Origin: Lucinisca nassula
Taxonomy: Eukaryota; Mollusca; Bivalvia; Lucinida; Lucinidae
Assembly (NCBI GenBank): GCA_963580285.1
Contig: OY757010.1
Coordinates: 72,816,738-72,880,737 of the forward strand
DNA: 64,000 bases
Reading direction: 5' to 3'
The notes beneath the pieces were generated by a model. The model was not told where the DNA came from. It saw only the letters and a list, made by a program, of their open reading frames with translations, and searched no databases. The stretch's first letter is position 1; each line of letters starts with the position of its first letter. The position numbers and the translations under genes were made by a program. This document shows, in pieces, positions 42,507-53,481 of the stretch.

Positions 42507-42670
42507 CAGGGGTGTAAAATTCCACTCGCCCGCTCGCCCGCCTGAGTAAATTTTAAGGCAGGGCGAGTGACATTTTCAAAACTTTCTTCACTTTTTCTTC
42601 ATTTTTAGCATCTAAATGAATAATTCAGACCATAAGGGCGAGTAAGTTTTGAGAGAATTTTACACCCCTG
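42507..42670. mobile_element. 164-bp MITE with 16-bp perfect terminal inverted repeats
   Basis: The ends CAGGGGTGTAAAATTC and GAATTTTACACCCCTG are exact complements. A direct TGAAC lies at 42502-42506 and 42671-42675. The CAGGGGTG start suggests hAT ancestry, but hAT makes 8-bp duplications and only 5 bp is visible. The inner arms contain CACTCGCCC and GGGCGAGT. No coding sequence. Confidence 0.85.
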
Positions 42671-42684
42671 TGAACGAGCAGTAA

Positions 42685-42845
42685 AGTGAGTCTTTCAGCT
42701 TTACGTCTCACCAACAGCTAAGGTCATACGGAGACGGGACCTCGGTTTAAAGACACATCCGAAAGTCTGGAGAAGCCCGGGATCGATCCTGCGATCCCTG
42801 ATTTACAAGGCGAGTAGTATAACCACTACACCACGGAGGCTTCTC
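42685..42845 (-). mobile_element. tRNA-derived SINE, family A, best copy
   Basis: On minus: A box GTGGTGTAGTGGTTATACTA, B box GGATCGATCCCGGG, body TTCTCCAGACTTTCGGATGT, CGAGGTCCCGTCTCCGTATG, GCTGTTGGTGAGACGTAAAG. It is the clearest pol III head of the family in this window. Confidence 0.85.
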
Positions 42846-43309
42846 GAGCAGTAAAGACCTCACAGCCTGTGCACCCGCTCAGCCTCATCTGGACCAGCCT
42901 GTGCATTTGCGCAGTCTGATCTGAGGAATCAAAAGAGGGAAGTGAAAACATGCTAAGTTTCGCCCACCTTTGATTAACGATCAACATCTTGAAAGAGCCA
43001 TATTACCACACTACACCTACCAAAAAAGATGGGTCAATTTAGGAGTGCTTACGTGATGCAATCTTGCATTTTCTAAACTCTATCTGTATGTCTGTCCGCT
43101 GGTCTATCTTGTCTGTCTGTGCCCATCTGTTTGTCCGTCGGTCGGTCGTCCAATGTCCAAGACGGGTGTCCGAATTTTGATCGAAAGGCAAATAAAAAAA
43201 CATGGAAACTTCAAAACATCTAATGCGACATCACATAGAAACATCAAAACAACACGTGACCAAACATCGGAAGACAAAACATCTTTAATGTCACACACAC
43301 ACATACACA

Positions 43310-43580
43310 AAGACCTTATTTTTCTTATTTCTGCTCTAAAATAAAGATTGTGGGTCCTCGTTAGAACCGTCTCGATGAGGCGGTTCTAACGAGTGCCCAC
43401 AATCTATATTTTCAGCAGAAATAAGAAAAATATTACAAGTTTTCACCTTAAAATTTTCATTTTTTTCGGCGATAAAGGTGGCATTGTATTTTATAAGCGT
43501 GTTTTCGTAATGAAGCCGATTTTTAATCAGAGTATGGCCAAAAACCGGAGTACCCGAGAAAAAAATTAGGTTCAATTACC
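43310..43580. mobile_element. Palindromic element, family P, copy 3
   Basis: AAGATTGTGGGTCCTCGTTAG then AACCG pairs with CGGTT then CTAACGAGTGCCCACAATCT (43343-43408). Outside it, TTCTTATTTCTGCTCTAAAA and TTTTCAGCAGAAATAAGAAA extend the palindrome, so the dyad exceeds 90 bp. It is followed by AAGCGTGTTTTCGTAATGAA as in copy 2. Confidence 0.85.
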
Positions 43581-43599
43581 CAATATTTCTTCAAAATTC

Positions 43600-44330
43600 C
43601 AAAAAAAGTTAAGTGATTAATTTCTTTGGGCCTCATCGCGATCTTCTTCATCGTCTCGGACCATTTAAAACCTAATTCTGTAATTATTTCATGCTTTGTT
43701 TCACCGGGTCAGTTGGTGTTAAATTTCTTTGGGCGATATTTTGTTTGACCAGGCCAATCAATCATACATGTAATTATCTGCAGCTTAAGCATACTTGTTT
43801 GTTACGTAAGTGGAGAGTAAATAATACTACGGATAGCTACATGTATGTTTGATTGCCAATTTAATTGCCAATTTAAGGAAACCGAACACTATCTCTTTCT
43901 TCATAGTCACAGAAGCACTATAATCATTTCATGCTTTGTTTCACCGGGTCATTTAGTCGTAATTTACGGTACTTAACCATTCATAATGTTTTATTTTTAT
44001 TTTTATTCCAATGGGTTGTAATTTAATGAACAAAAACCTATACATGTACATGTAATTCGATAAAAATTGATGCACGAGAGTAGCGTGGGCCAACGTGGAC
44101 CTAAGCGTGTAGCGTGAAGGCTTTCCGTGGATCGCGATGGTTGCGAGATACGAGCGTGGACAAACGTGAAATAAGCGTGGATCAAGCGTGGAACTAGCGT
44201 GGGTTTTGCGAGGGTTGTGCGCGAAGCGTAATCCTTTTCTCGTTCATGCACGATCGTGAGGGATAATAAGATTTCTAAGACTGTACTGTAAATTTTTATT
44301 TCTTTTCCAAACCATATTCTCAGTTTCATC
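43600..44330 (-). repeat. CGTGG-rich repeat, copy 2, with unassigned flank
   Basis: 44060-44330 contains repeated AGCGTGG and CGTGGA words, then CACGATCGTGAGGGATAATA and AAGACTGTACTGTA, the inverse of 33715-33765. The 109-residue minus frame covers this repeat and is not supported as a gene. In 43600-44000, CATGCTTTGTTTCACCGGGT appears twice (43692 and 43930), marking a short ~240-bp duplication. Confidence 0.65.
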
Positions 44331-44339
44331 ATATAATGT

Positions 44340-45560
44340 CCATGGATAATTATCCACCCTTCGATCGTGGGACTTATCGTGTTTCCTTACAGGCAATGTT
44401 ACAATCAGAATCAGTTACTGGGTCAAAAATATGTCAGGATTTTTTTTTACAACAAGTGCGGCAGAGACAGGCTCCTGACCACATAACTTAAGGATTGTCT
44501 CTGAATTATTTCCAGCCCTTTTTGTAGGCTGCTCGTCTCATGTTTTGCCAATACTCACGCTACTTTCGGTTTAGAACGGGTTGTAACGATTGTAATTGAG
44601 GGTATACGGCATTTTTCGGAGTCGCACTAACAAGGACAAGGTTTCCGCCGATTCACCGATCGGCTTACGCTACAATATTCGGTGCGGTTTAATCATTGAC
44701 CGAAACGAAGGGACGCTACTCAATTCATTCGGATATCCTCGGTCGTTTTCTGACTTTGTAAACAACGGGCGGAAAAAACAAAATACGCTCTAGAAAAATA
44801 TTAAATGTGTAATGCTTATTTGTTTTTTGTACCTGATATGCACCAGATTTGAAAAAAAGGAGTATTCTCCCAAATATTTTCGTAATTTACGCGGTACGCA
44901 GCCTTATCTAAAGCCCTGTGTCAGTTGTTGACGGTTGTTGTTGGCTGTTAACAGTTGGCGCTGGCAAGTAGCAAGACCGCAAACACCTCTTCAAATATCC
45001 AACTAAAGTTGAATTAAGTGGGTATTACGCAATTCCCTACAAATGCTTCTGTTTTCCTTTCGTATGTTATGGTATTTGAACCCATCAGCTTCAAAAGCCA
45101 GTTTGTTACACTTATATAACAATGCTCGTGTCAGCACGTAGGCTGAGTTCATATTATTAATCAAATAAACTGATCGACATCTCTGCAATCCATGTCACAT
45201 GTTTGACATTTGGTGCGAAAAATTGTCAAATCTATTTACAAACAACAGAACAAATGTCAGTCAAAACACACATGCCCAACTAGATTTATTAAGGATTGAA
45301 ACGTAAAAAACGCAAGCAAAATAAGTTAATTACTTACAGAGGTTGGTACTTTATATCAAAAGAAGATGAGGACAAACGGGCGTACGCGCTAAAATGTTAT
45401 ATTTCGAAATAAAAACAGTAGATTATTAAACCGGAAATATTCCAATTAGACCGACTGGTTCTCGTCTCGATGTCGAGAAAGCAGACCGGACCGGACCGAT
45501 GAGGCAGTCTGGCAATTACCTCCCCTCACTCACTGAGAGCAATTAAATAGTTACACATAT
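44340..45560. other. No identifiable gene; CpG-containing single-copy-looking stretch at 44560-44790
   Basis: 44560-44790 is richer in CG dinucleotides than its surroundings (TCGGAGTCGCACTAACAAGG, GGTTTCCGCCGATTCACCGA) and is not repeated in the window. The small frame there has no known motif. The remainder is AT-rich and unassigned. Confidence 0.45.
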
Positions 45561-45574
45561 ACGAGTGAACGAAT

Positions 45575-45740
45575 AGCACAGGTAGTTCAGGGGTAGAGCG
45601 TCTGCTTCGGGAATGGGAGGTCGCGGGTTCGATCCCCGGCCACGCCATACCAAAGGCGTGAAAACTGGTACTAGGCGCTCCTTTGGCTGACGTTCGCATT
45701 ATCAGGGGTTGTCCTAGGAGGAGCTTTCTTTCTTGACATA
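45575..45740 (+). mobile_element. SINE family B, 5' half
   Basis: The head has GGTAGTTCAGGGGTAGAGCG (A box), GCGGGTTCGATCCCCGGCCA (B box), and then CATACCAAAGGCGTGAAAAC and TGGTACTAGGCGCTCC, matching 37507-37610. The 3' half is absent. It runs into the AAGACACCCC minisatellite. Confidence 0.8.
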
Positions 45741-45774
45741 TTTGCCTTACGCCCGCGAGGCGGTCAGTCTGAAA

Positions 45775-45835
45775 GCCCCAAGACACCCCAAGACACCACA
45801 AGACACCACAAGACACCCCAAAACACCAAAATGTA
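45775..45835 (+). repeat. 10-bp minisatellite (AAGACACCCC and variants)
   Basis: About six units of AAGACACCCC or AAGACACCAC follow GGTCAGTCTGAAAGCCCC. The inverse array sits at 48198-48243 with the same flank (GGGGCTTTCAGACCGACC). The single unit CACCCCAAGACAC recurs at 45993. Confidence 0.85.
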
Positions 45836-46146
45836 TTGTTTATTTATTTCCTAAAGAGTTTTAGAAGGCTTTTCAATACCTAAAAGTATTGAAAAGTATT
45901 TAATAAACAATATTGAGACGCTGTTTACGTCCTAAAACAGTCACATAAAGCACTGTATATACTCTGGTAGCTGTCATGTAATGTAATAAACACCCCAAGA
46001 CACTTACTTATCTATTGTCTTTATTGTTAATTGTCATACCATCTACGACATTTATAGCATTAAAATATGAAAAGTTATAGAGATAAAATGGTATTATCTG
46101 TTCTATAGTTTTGAGTTTGTGATTTATCAAATAGTTGTTTTGCTTC

Positions 46147-46645
46147 AAAGTAGAAGTAAAACAAAGATCAGGAATCGATACAATTAACTTACTCCACCCA
46201 TAAAAGACACCAAAGGGAAAGAAATACAAACATTAAGCGACCAGACCATAATGGAAACCTAAACAAAGGAAGGCCATAAGGACAGTTACTTTCCCACAAA
46301 ATGGCCATATGCCCATCCAAAATTAAAAGACACAAGTGATACACACAGTAAGTAACAAACAACAACATAAATAAATCGCCACGGAAGAGCCGCCTTGGAA
46401 CGGTCAGTGGAAGATTTCCACTGGGGGGCTAAAATCGATTTTACGTGGCCACAATGCTCGCCCTTACTTCCGTCGCGATTTAGACAAATAATTTGTTCAG
46501 TCCGCATGAAGGGCTCCTAACTCATCAGTGCAACATCTCCGTGAACACAAAAATCAAAGAACCACAGAGGTGAGACAATGGTGAGGACTCGACAGCAAGA
46601 AACCACTGAAATGCTGGAGCAAAAGAAAACCAACAGTTAGACTCC
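46147..46645 (+). mobile_element. Dispersed ~500-bp repeat, family R
   Basis: It is nearly identical to 17265-17757 over its full length, starting AGTAGAAGTAAAACAAAGAT. Here the sequence continues past the end of the other copy (CGATGAGCCCGACCAGAG), so one copy may be truncated. No protein or RNA signature was found. Confidence 0.8.
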
Positions 46646-46699
46646 GATGAGCCCGACCAGAGACAGAGCATCAGGCACCAACCAACATTATCTCTCTAA

Positions 46700-47720
46700 T
46701 TCTCGATAAGCCTTTACGTTGGAGCCGTCATAGAATCTAAGGCCTGACCCACCGGCGTGCAATTAAAGAGGGAAGCAAAGTTGCCAACCGAGATTGGGTT
46801 AACTACCATGCATGCAGTCTGTCGTATAATATCCATGTTGTACCCAATCTTTTTATATCGAAGAATGATTTTACGAAATTGGGTGCTGAAGTCATTGCGG
46901 TTATATATTTTCTGAATTTATATACTAAGTCACCATAAAATTCGAGTTCCGATAGACCAAAGTCAAAGTTAAAAACCAAAAACTTGTATCTTAGGGTACA
47001 TTTTATCAGTTTGTAATTTTTTGTTCGTAATTAGTAAGTAAAAAAAAATAATGTCAGGTAACCTATCCATCCATTTTTTCCGATCTTAGGATGAAAGGTA
47101 CCGAATACAAGTATATACATGTAGTTTAATTATCTTATTAATGCCAGTCAGTTACTAATAGCTGATATCTATGTTTGCATGCCACTTGTTTACTGATTAC
47201 GTTATTGTTTGCTTAATCCTTTTCGTCTGATAATACTTTTCACACCTAATGAATAGTCTAAAGTGTGTCTCTACAAAGATGACACGTCAAATTGTCGGCG
47301 ACTGATAGAATATTTAATCTTCGATGTTATTTCTATTTTCTAATGTTTTATTTATTTTTACTTTATTTTTACAGAATTATTGAAAACTTTACCTAAAAAA
47401 TAAATTCGTAAATAAGAATAGAATATCAATTTTCTGAAGAAAAAATGTGATATCTTTGTATATTTCTGCTCCAAACATCGATTGTGGGCACTCATTAGGA
47501 CACCAAGATGGTTCTAACGAGTAACCACAACTTATATGTTAGAGGGGACCTTCGTGTGGACTGAACAAATCATTGCCTTCACTTCTATAAAAAATAATGT
47601 ATAACCCTGTAAAATAGAAGTAAAGGCTATGATCAGAAATCGGTACAATTACCCAACATTGTAAACCCCAGTTTCATTATATGAAAGTGTGGGATTAAGA
47701 GGTCCAAATTATATAGTTAT
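46700..47720. other. Unassigned, with family P palindrome copy 4 (47475-47545)
   Basis: 46700-47450 is AT-rich with no feature. 47475-47545 holds the decayed palindrome GATTGTGGGCACTCATTAGG / GGTTCTAACGAGTAACCACA. 47600-47660 has TAGAAGTAAAGGCTATGATC, a scrap related to the start of family R. Confidence 0.55.
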
Positions 47721-47724
47721 GTTG

Positions 47725-47874
47725 ATAATGTGACTGGGTGTGGTATCATGTAATGTGTCTGGGACATGATACTTCAGTGAGGCAGCACTATAAAAGTGAG
47801 CATTGAGCACCCTGTCGCAACCAGACACCGTCGTGATATGACTGAAAAATTGTTGAAAGCGACGTTAAACCCGA

Positions 47875-47930
<56 letters not shown>
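47725..47930 (+). mobile_element. SINE family B, 3' half with (AC)n tail
   Basis: GTGTCTGGGACATGATACTT, GTGAGGCAGCACTATAAAAG and GCGACGTTAAACCCGAATAC match 37665-37795; a ~50-bp AC tail follows (47877-47929). It is 5' truncated. Confidence 0.88.
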
Positions 47931-47935
<5 letters not shown>

Positions 47936-48197
47936 AATAAAAAACAATGTTGAAAACCGGGGATACTATTTCAATGTTGAAAAATTGGGGATAGTATTTA
48001 AGTGCTATTCATTCTTAGACAAAACCTTATGGTTGGTTGGTTGGTTCCGCTGTATATACAGATATCTGATATTCTAAACGTGGCCGAATGCATATCTTTT
48101 CGCGAAAATTGCTTCTATCATAATATATGTATAAAAATAATGAATGAGTAATAATAAAGTTGTTTTAGGGTATAATAATAATAAATGTATAATAAAA

Positions 48198-48245
48198 AAA
48201 GTGTCTTGGGGTGTCTTGTGGTGTCTTGGGGTGTCTTGGGGCTTT
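48198..48245 (-). repeat. 10-bp minisatellite, inverse of 45775-45835
   Basis: GTGTCTTGGGGTGTCTTGTG repeats about four times and is followed by GCTTTCAGACCGACC, mirroring the left array. Confidence 0.85.
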
Positions 48246-48424
48246 CAGACCGACCCCCCGCGAGGACATTCTTGGCATGTTGCGCTGTCGAGCAATCCAT
48301 AAAAAGATGAAAGCATGTCAGTGAGTGACGATGGTGAGATACTGAAGGAGATGAAAGATGATAGGTTAAAATAGACGAGAATAGTAAAAATCAGGTTAAA
48401 ACACACTATATTTGGGATCTTAGG

Positions 48425-48985
48425 GCTTGAGCGCTTTGGTGCAGTGGTAGCGCATCGGATTTGTGACCGAGAGGCTGCGGGTTCGAGCCTCACGCTGACC
48501 AAAGTGTTGTGTCCTTGAGCAAGGCACTTCATCCACATTGCTTAAAAAAGTACTGGTTACCACCCAGGAAACCCTGCTCGTAATGCTCAGATGTGATCGA
48601 GTAGCAGTAATAGGAGAAAAAAAAAGAGAATATGTCACAACTTGCCAATTTCTGCCTTGAATATGTCAAGGCTTGGCGCGCTCACAGTGGCTTCTGGAAG
48701 GGCATTCCATTGAATAATTGCCAATGGGAAAAAGGAATATTTATAAAAAATCCTTCCCAGTGTGAATTTACCGAAAGGTCTGAGATAAATGAAGGCAGGT
48801 AAGTATTTGTTAATGGATACTTTGTTTGTCGCAATAAAAGTACTGGTTACCACACAGGAAATCCTGTTCGTAATGCTCGTAAGCCAGTAGCAGTAATACT
48901 TACTAATAGGAGAAAAAAACTCTACAGAGCTTATGTTACTTGTTTCCGATATGCGACGTTAAATAAATCTTTATTATATTGTTTT
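48425..48985 (+). mobile_element. tRNA-derived SINE, family D, split by a LINE fragment
   Basis: Head: A box TTTGGTGCAGTGGTAGCGC, B box GCGGGTTCGAGCCTC. Body: GTGTCCTTGAGCAAGGCACT and TACTGGTTACCACCCAGGAA. The block TACTGGTTACCAC…CAGTAATAGGAGAAAAAAA occurs at 48551-48621 and again at 48840-48917, flanking the LINE fragment. The right part ends GCGACGTTAAATAAATCTTT, close to the 3' end of families B and V. Confidence 0.75.
48635..48850 (-). pseudogene. LINE ORF2 C-terminal fragment
   Basis: The minus frame reads YSFFPLAIIQWNALPEATVS then APSLDIFKAEIGKL. This SFFPxxIxxWNxLP signature closes the ORF2 of many non-LTR retrotransposons. Only about 65 codons remain, with no RT domain. It lies between two copies of the SINE-D body, and its clade cannot be told from this piece. 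Confidence 0.75.
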
Positions 48986-49613
48986 AACGAATATGAGAAT
49001 ACAGTGCTCGATTCACGTAGTACAAATATGTAATGGTTAAAACCTAGGCAATGATAAATGTGATCGAAGATAGAAAAAGGGGTCCATTGGAACACCACCA
49101 AAACTCACCGCGTCAAAACCATCATAAAACACACATGCAGTTGAAGTCCATAAATGCGGTCGGGTATAAAAGCCAAGGCCGGGCCGGGCCGAGCCAAAAA
49201 TGCCGATCCAATGCTTTTATATTTCGTCTCTTGCTGTAATTAAGATAAATATTGTTGTCGGTTGGGTATCAAATTAATATAAATAACATATTTGATAACT
49301 GCAGGAAAGTTTATCTCTTTACATTGTTTTATTTTCTTGTAATAACCGTTTTGTCCGAAATCGAAGGGCTTTATTCCAAGGCCGGGAAAATGATAATGTT
49401 TTTTAATTTCTTGCAAATTAATTGGTTAAAGTACTTCTTTTTGTCCTGAAAATATTTGAATTTGGTAATTGTCATCATTTGTCTATATAAAAATATAACA
49501 AACATATAAGACTACCTTAAATTATCAATTTTCTTACTTTCTAATTGTTTCTATTTTTAGATTGACTTAATTAAAGACAACCACCGAAAAGGACCGAAAG
49601 GCAAGAAAGTTTC

Positions 49614-49743
49614 GTTAACTGCTAGCTGGAATTAAAGAAAAAGAAAAAAAAAACATTTTTTTCTTTCTCGTTTTAATAAACACATACATGTTAACAAATA
49701 TAACAATTTATTTTCATATTTCTTTAATTCCAGCTAGCAGTAA
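49614..49743. mobile_element. 130-bp MITE nested in the left arm
   Basis: The ends CTGCTAGCTGGAATTAAAGA and TCTTTAATTCCAGCTAGCAG are perfect complements (the full match is 22 bp); GTTA/TAAC lies outside. The interior is A/T-rich. It is absent from the right arm at 59.4 kb, so it inserted after the arms arose. Confidence 0.85.
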
Positions 49744-49802
49744 CAATATTTTTTCCTTTACGGTACATTTCGGTAGTTTCCTTTTAGTAAAGGAAGTGGC
49801 TA

Positions 49803-49898
49803 GACGACCGGACCCGGTCTTTTAGTCTCTGAGTCTAGAACGCCGGACCCGGCATTCTAGACTCTCAGACTAAAAGACCGGGTCCGGTATTCTAGACA
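49803..49898. repeat. Palindrome of two ~40-bp arms rich in CCGGACCCGG
   Basis: ACCGGACCCGGTCTTTTAGT … GAACGCCGG pairs with CCGGCATTCTAGACTCTCAG … ACCGGGTCCGGT with about three mismatches. A corresponding palindrome is at 59310-59405 in the right arm. It may extrude as a cruciform. Confidence 0.85.
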
Positions 49899-49929
49899 AG
49901 TCCATTACGGAAGGCTAGAATGCCGGGAA

Positions 49930-50665
49930 TATAATATTTGGCAGTTATAATCGACCGAAAACAGAAAACAAATACATATGAAGAACCGGACAAACCTTTC
50001 CACCATTTTGGAAGGGGTAGAATACTTTCGTTTTATGTATATCGGCAACTGTAATTTTCTAGATGTAACGGCCAGATGTAACGACTATTAATGCGGGACG
50101 GACACTTATGACTTAATATGTTTTGGTTTTTATTATTATAATAATAAATATTATTATTACTATTATTATTATTATTATTATTATTTATATATATGATGGA
50201 AATTGAACGTGATAAATCAGCGTTTGTCGTGTTTGTCGCTGTTGTAAAATATAATTACGGAGAAAGGAAGGTCGTTTTATGTCGCCCGTCGAATCCATCT
50301 CACGCATAGTCGTCCAACAAAACTGTGCCCAAAGACGCCGCAGTAAGGTCTCTCTCGTCCACTGTACCAGTAATGTGACTCTTAGGAATTGGTCTTGCAG
50401 TGACATTGTAAGGCATATGAACTAAGTCATGCACAATTTAAAATTGCCAGTGGTTTTAAGGCATTCTTTGATGACACAGCTCACTCAGGTACAATGAATC
50501 TCATCATTAAACTAGACACTGAGATAATAATTATTGATGAGTGAACTCATTCAGGCCTAATGAGCAATCAACTTAATTTACCATTGTGATTTTTTGACAC
50601 CGCAAATTAGATTCTAATTTTGAAAATAAATAAATAAAACGATGGTCAAATTTAAGCAGTTGTCG
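49930..50665. other. No gene; (ATT)n microsatellite at 50133-50184
   Basis: The ATT/TTA microsatellite is followed by unassigned sequence; the minus frame at 50185-50406 has no recognisable motif. 50460-50640 is AT-rich and probably flanks the LINE. Confidence 0.5.
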
Positions 50666-50670
50666 TTATA

Positions 50671-52101
50671 TTGTTCACCGATCAAGCGTCGACCCCTGCT
50701 AAAAGGGTCAATAACAAACCGTCAAGCCCAATATCTCCACTTGAAAATGAAGTAAATGAAGTATCAAATGAAAACGAAAGGTCATTTGTAGAGCTCATTC
50801 AGACCTGCATAGAGGACCTCAACTCCAGAACTAAAAATAACAAACCCACCGCCAGCCCCACTCAGAATCATGAGCAATACTATTTTACAATATCATTAGA
50901 AGAAAAAAGACCACTGTCATCAAAAGAGGCCGAGACCATAACAAAGGCATTCAAAAAACACATGGGGTCAGATATTAAAGCAACCTATCCTAAAGTGGGA
51001 CTATTGGGTCCCACTTTTGCTATTTTGAAACATAGCCTACCCAAAGCAAGAAATTTAACCATGTACCCAATAACCCTAACCTCCATATTATTGGCATGGA
51101 GTCAGCCATGCAACCAATATCGGGTTATGGTCACCACCCCAAGTTTACAAAGACCCCTACCCAGAAATCAGCCCCCGTTAACAAGAACAATCCAACTAGT
51201 ACGGGGATAATTAAAAACATCCCCTTTCAACACTAACCTGGCCCAATTCCAACGGTTATTTAATCAAAATGGTCAACTCATCAAGGACCTTTACAGAATT
51301 TCTAACAAACTAAAACAACCAACAGACATGGTCAAAATTACCTTCAATGTTCAGGAAGCCCCCACACTACTTCTAACTAGGACAGAATCTTACCCAGTCT
51401 ACCCCTGCGAAATTCCATATTTTAGATGTAATATTTGCCAGGAACATGGGCATAGTACGAACACCTGTCCTGGTAACCCCGTTAGGTGTCCAATGTGCGC
51501 TGGAAACCATAATTACAGCCAGTGCACACATAAAACTGACTCGCGAATAAGGAAATGTAGCAATTGTTACGGCCAACATGGCGCTGCATCCAAATCTTGC
51601 CCCTTCTTCCTAGAACAGAAATATGCCATTGATAGGAAAAATAACATAACTTATATAGAATGGGCAAAAAGAAGGAAAGATCCAACCACACACAGGACCG
51701 ATAAAAAAATAGCCCCCCACATGATGGTCAACCCCTCCCCCTCCCCCTCCCTATTTAATTTAGAAACGGACTTTCCGAAAATAAATAAAACAAAAACTGC
51801 CGAACAACCAGCAACTAGACCTGACATGACGAAAACCATCACACTACTACAATTAAAACATATATTAACAGACATCTTACACACAAACACGTCCAATATG
51901 AGTAAAAGGCAGAAAGAAAGTGTAGTATCAAACATCATAGAGAAGCATGTGGATGAAAGAGATAACTCTCCCCCCCCCCCCCCCCCCTCATACAGACCCA
52001 TAACCTGCCCTCAGCTCCCTTTAAACCAAATGTACCGAGGTGTGCTCCTTAAAATACAGGAACTGCCTCATCCAATCAAGTTAGAAGGCCGGATCCTATA
52101 A
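50671..52101 (+). pseudogene. LINE ORF1 (zinc-knuckle nucleic-acid-binding protein), frameshifted
   Basis: The N-terminal part is open from 50671 (no ATG; 5' end truncated or mutated) to a TAA at 51208-51210. Reading suggests the original passed through another frame between about 51100 and 51230 (PTSTGIIKNIPF). The second part (51328-52101) has three knuckles: CNICQEHGHSTNTC, CPMCAGNHNYSQC and CSNCYGQHGAASKSC, then a Pro run. Three CCHC-type knuckles are usual in ORF1 of I/Jockey-type LINEs, which package the RNA. Confidence 0.82.
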
Positions 52102-52240
52102 ATACAAATGCCAACACAACTGTTGCCCAGCAAAAAACCAGACGACCAAATAACTCCTTACCTAAGGCAACGTACCATAGTAACAATATTTACACGTTAC
52201 TATCACAAGAGACCTCCGGTAGACACTAATACCCCCGTCA

Positions 52241-53480
52241 TTGTCCCACGACTACAGCAACGGCTTCACACACGCGGCTGTTACAACAACTTCTGACCTT
52301 CAATTGGTACAATGGAATATCCGTAACATGGGCAATATTTCCGAACTTAGGTCACAACTGGAAGATAAAAAACTTAAGCCCCATCTACTTTGCCTACAAG
52401 AAACGTGGTTGAAAAATAAAATACCCCATATACCCAATTACAAAGTCGCCTCCTTCAAACATAGAATAGACAGAGGAGGCGGAGTCCTAACATATATCAG
52501 AAACGATTTACCTTTTACAAACTTAGACCTCAAAATTGAGCAACCCAACCTTGAATACTGTGCCACCACCATATATTTGAAAAAAGATAAAATAACTATT
52601 CTTAATTGCTATGACCCTCCTCATAGCAAATCCACAGCTGATGAATATCAAAAGGTCCTTGACCTTATCCCTACCAAAAATTTCATCCTTGTAGGCGACC
52701 TTAATGCCCATGACTCCCTATGGAGCTCCAAATCAGACACAAAGGGAAAAACTTTACTTGACCTCGTCATAAAGAACTGCCTTATTTTACTCAATAAGAA
52801 TGATGAAGCCACGATGGCCGAACATACTACGTCGCCTGACCTGTCAATAGCCACTCCAGCCCTGAGCATAGGTACAATCTGGGAAACCCTGGGCAACACT
52901 TATGGAAGCGATCACCTCCCCATCTACCTCCGATTTCTTTCAAAATTCAATGCACTGGGGACGGCCCACAATCCAAAATGGAACTTATAAAGAGCTGATT
53001 GGGAAAAATTCAAAATTCTGTGCTCAGAAACATTAAAGATAAATGAAAACAATCCACCACAGGAAATAGCAACAGACTTTGTAGAATCCCTCCAACAAAT
53101 TTGCCAGAAAACTATTCCTAAAACAAAACCAAAAGCAAAATCGCTCCGACCGCCCTGGTGGGATCAGGAAATTACTATAGCTATCAAAAAAACGTGAACA
53201 AGCTAGAAAGAAATACCTTAAAAATAAAACTCCAGAACAAAAGCGAAACTATAACAGGTTAAAAATGAAGCTAGAGACATTAAAAGGGACAAACAGATTA
53301 ATTCATGGCGTGACTTTGTATCTAAACTAGACCATAAGGCAAACTCTAAAACAGTATGGAATATGATTAACCGTTTCCGGGGCAAACCTACTGACCATAT
53401 TACCTGCCTAGAGGTAAACAAAACTATCATTACCGATGAAAAAGAAAAAAAGCTAATGCTCTAGCACAACATTATGACAA
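52241..53480 (+). pseudogene. LINE ORF2, APE-type endonuclease part
   Basis: Endonuclease motifs in order: LVQWNIRN, LLCLQETWL, GGGVLTYIRND, ILVGDLNAHDSLW, SPDLSIATP and GSDHLPIYL. The frame stops at TAA 52988-52990 and continues in frame (RADWEKFKILCSETL) before further frameshifts between 53190 and 53480. The endonuclease would nick target DNA in target-primed reverse transcription. Confidence 0.88.
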
Positions 53481-53481
53481 C

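Larger units (their letters stand above)
49146..49925 (+). repeat. Left arm of a 10.7-kb-spaced inverted repeat
   Basis: CGGGTATAAAAGCCAAGGCC, GGGCCGAGCCAAAAATGCC, TATTTCGTCTCTTG, TTTTATTTTCTTGTAATAAC, CTTTTTGTCCTGA, AGTAAAGGAAGTGGCTAGAC and GCTAGAATGCCGG occur in this order and recur inverted in 59282-59838. The left arm is longer because of a nested MITE (49614-49743). No coding sequence. Confidence 0.85.
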
